Below are positions 63,304-64,000 of a stretch of DNA of 64,000 nt, piece after piece. The translations under genes were made by a program, and so were the position numbers. Each line of letters starts with the position of its first letter. Position 1 is the stretch's first letter. Origin of the DNA: Candidatus Pantoea soli (GTDB lineage: Bacteria > Pseudomonadota > Gammaproteobacteria > Enterobacterales > Enterobacteriaceae); the NCBI RefSeq assembly GCF_007833795.1, contig NZ_CP032703.1, forward strand, positions 310,001 to 374,000, written 5' to 3'. The notes under the pieces were generated by a model. That model did not search any database. It was not told where the DNA came from and saw nothing but the letters and a program-made list of their open reading frames with translations.

Positions 63304-64000
63304 GTGATTAACCGTATCAGTATTCGTAACTACCGCTCAATTCGTGATTTGACGCTGGAACTGGATGAGATCAACCTTGTCTTCGGGCCCAACGGCTGCG
63401 GCAAATCCAATATCTACAAGGCACTACATTTGCTTTCGGCCTCAGCAATGGGTCAGGCTGCGGCCGCGATCAGTGACGAAGGCGGGCTGGAAAACGTGAT
63501 GTGGTCAGGCACACTCAGCAGCCGGACACCACACCGTATCACCATCGCCTGCGACACGCCGGAATTTGAGTATGAGATGCAGCTCGGCTTTCCGGATCGC
63601 CTGCCTTATCCCACTCAGTTCCAGCTCGACAGCGTGTTCAAAGAGGAGAACATCTGGCTGAGCGGCTTCTCCCGGCGCAACAGCGCGCGCATTTTACAGC
63701 GCAAAAACCAGGCGGCATTCCTGCTGGACGTCAACGGTGAAAAGCAGACCTTCACCGACGCCATCTATGAGAACGAATCCATTTTCGGCCAGCTGGCAGA
63801 GCCGCACCGCTATCCGGAAGTCTCACAGGTGCGTGAACGGATGCGCAGCTGGCGCTTTTATCATGATTTCGATCTGTCACGCACCTCCGTACTGCGCCGG
63901 CCCGCGATTGGCTACCGTTCACCGGTGCTGGCAGGCGACGGCCGCAATCTGGCGGCAGCGTTTCAGACCATTGTAGAGATTGGCGCGGGCGAAGTGCTGA
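63304..64000 (+). CDS. AAA ATPase (SMC/RecF-like, AAA_21), cut by window edge
   Basis: The first 232 codons of an ATPase. GTG 63304 follows AGGGAGG, a strong site. The N-terminus VINRISIRNYRSIRDLTLEL leads into the Walker A FGPNGCGKSNIYKALHLLS, the arrangement of RecF/OLD-like ATPases that tie ATP binding to DNA repair or defence. The rest (DRLPYPTQFQLD, RSWRFYHDFDLSRTS) fits the AAA_21 single-gene family of about 370 residues. Signature, Walker B and any nuclease domain lie outside the window, so neither repair nor defence can be chosen. Confidence 0.8.
   Translation, partial: MINRISIRNYRSIRDLTLELDEINLVFGPNGCGKSNIYKALHLLSASAMGQAAAAISDEGGLENVMWSGTLSSRTPHRITIACDTPEFEYEMQLGFPDRLPYPTQFQLDSVFKEENIWLSGFSRRNSARILQRKNQAAFLLDVNGEKQTFTDAIYENESIFGQLAEPHRYPEVSQVRERMRSWRFYHDFDLSRTSVLRRPAIGYRSPVLAGDGRNLAAAFQTIVEIGAGEVL

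Overview
The window looks like chromosomal DNA of a plant- or environment-associated member of the Enterobacterales, most like Pantoea/Erwinia (Erwiniaceae). This is inferred from the gene content: asc, bet and yfiRNB operons, leuE, gdx and ycgZ-ymgA homologues of enterobacterial type, mixed with accessory metabolism. No rRNA, tRNA, CRISPR array, insertion sequence or phage gene was recognised. Both window ends cut a gene.

Layout. (1) 1-1411: a DUF2848 gene diverging from a GntR regulator. (2) 1401-5600: ascG-ascFB, a beta-glucoside PTS and phospho-beta-glucosidase unit with its LacI-type operator and terminator. (3) 5723-7981: yfiR-dgcN-yfiB, a periplasm-to-c-di-GMP signalling module. (4) 7988-8950: a UV damage endonuclease (UVDE). 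(5) 9056-15164: betT / betIBA for choline uptake and glycine betaine synthesis with a BetI operator; a pyrimidine-rich tandem repeat follows. (6) 15541-21394: a LysR regulator diverging from an omega-aminotransferase, then an overlapping three-gene operon (amidase, NCS1 permease, biuret-hydrolase-like enzyme) that looks like use of a small nitrogen compound. (7) 21709-29532: two SMR exporters, leuE, an MscS-type channel, an exported alpha/beta hydrolase, an HdeD-like membrane protein with a papain-like domain, and a Pit phosphate transporter behind a near-consensus Pho box. (8) 29760-41097: a Fur-controlled carboxylate siderophore locus. Its gene order equals pvsABCDE (vibrioferrin), preceded by an SbnG-type citrate synthase-like gene and followed by a binding protein and a TonB-dependent receptor. 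(9) 41360-49398: a GlxA-type regulator/HD hydrolase pair and an RND efflux operon carrying its own two-component system. (10) 49405-54752: Tat-exported oxalate decarboxylase, a Fur-boxed FAD monooxygenase and a YdeP-type molybdoenzyme. (11) 55264-58581: ycgZ-ymgA homologues, then a degenerate trehalose-6-phosphate synthase paralogue and a LacI-type sensor domain without DNA-binding head. (12) 58770-64000: VOC protein, membrane protein, amino-acid binding protein, nitroreductase, MDR oxidoreductase, an AT-richer gap with a candidate 33-residue membrane protein, and the start of an AAA ATPase.

The best candidates for something not well described are the pseudo-OtsA/headless-LacI pair (56010-58581), in which almost every residue that OtsA uses to bind UDP-glucose is replaced, and the vibrioferrin-type locus with a built-in citrate-forming enzyme (29760-41097). 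The biuret-type nitrogen operon and the HdeD/papain-like fusion are also worth attention.
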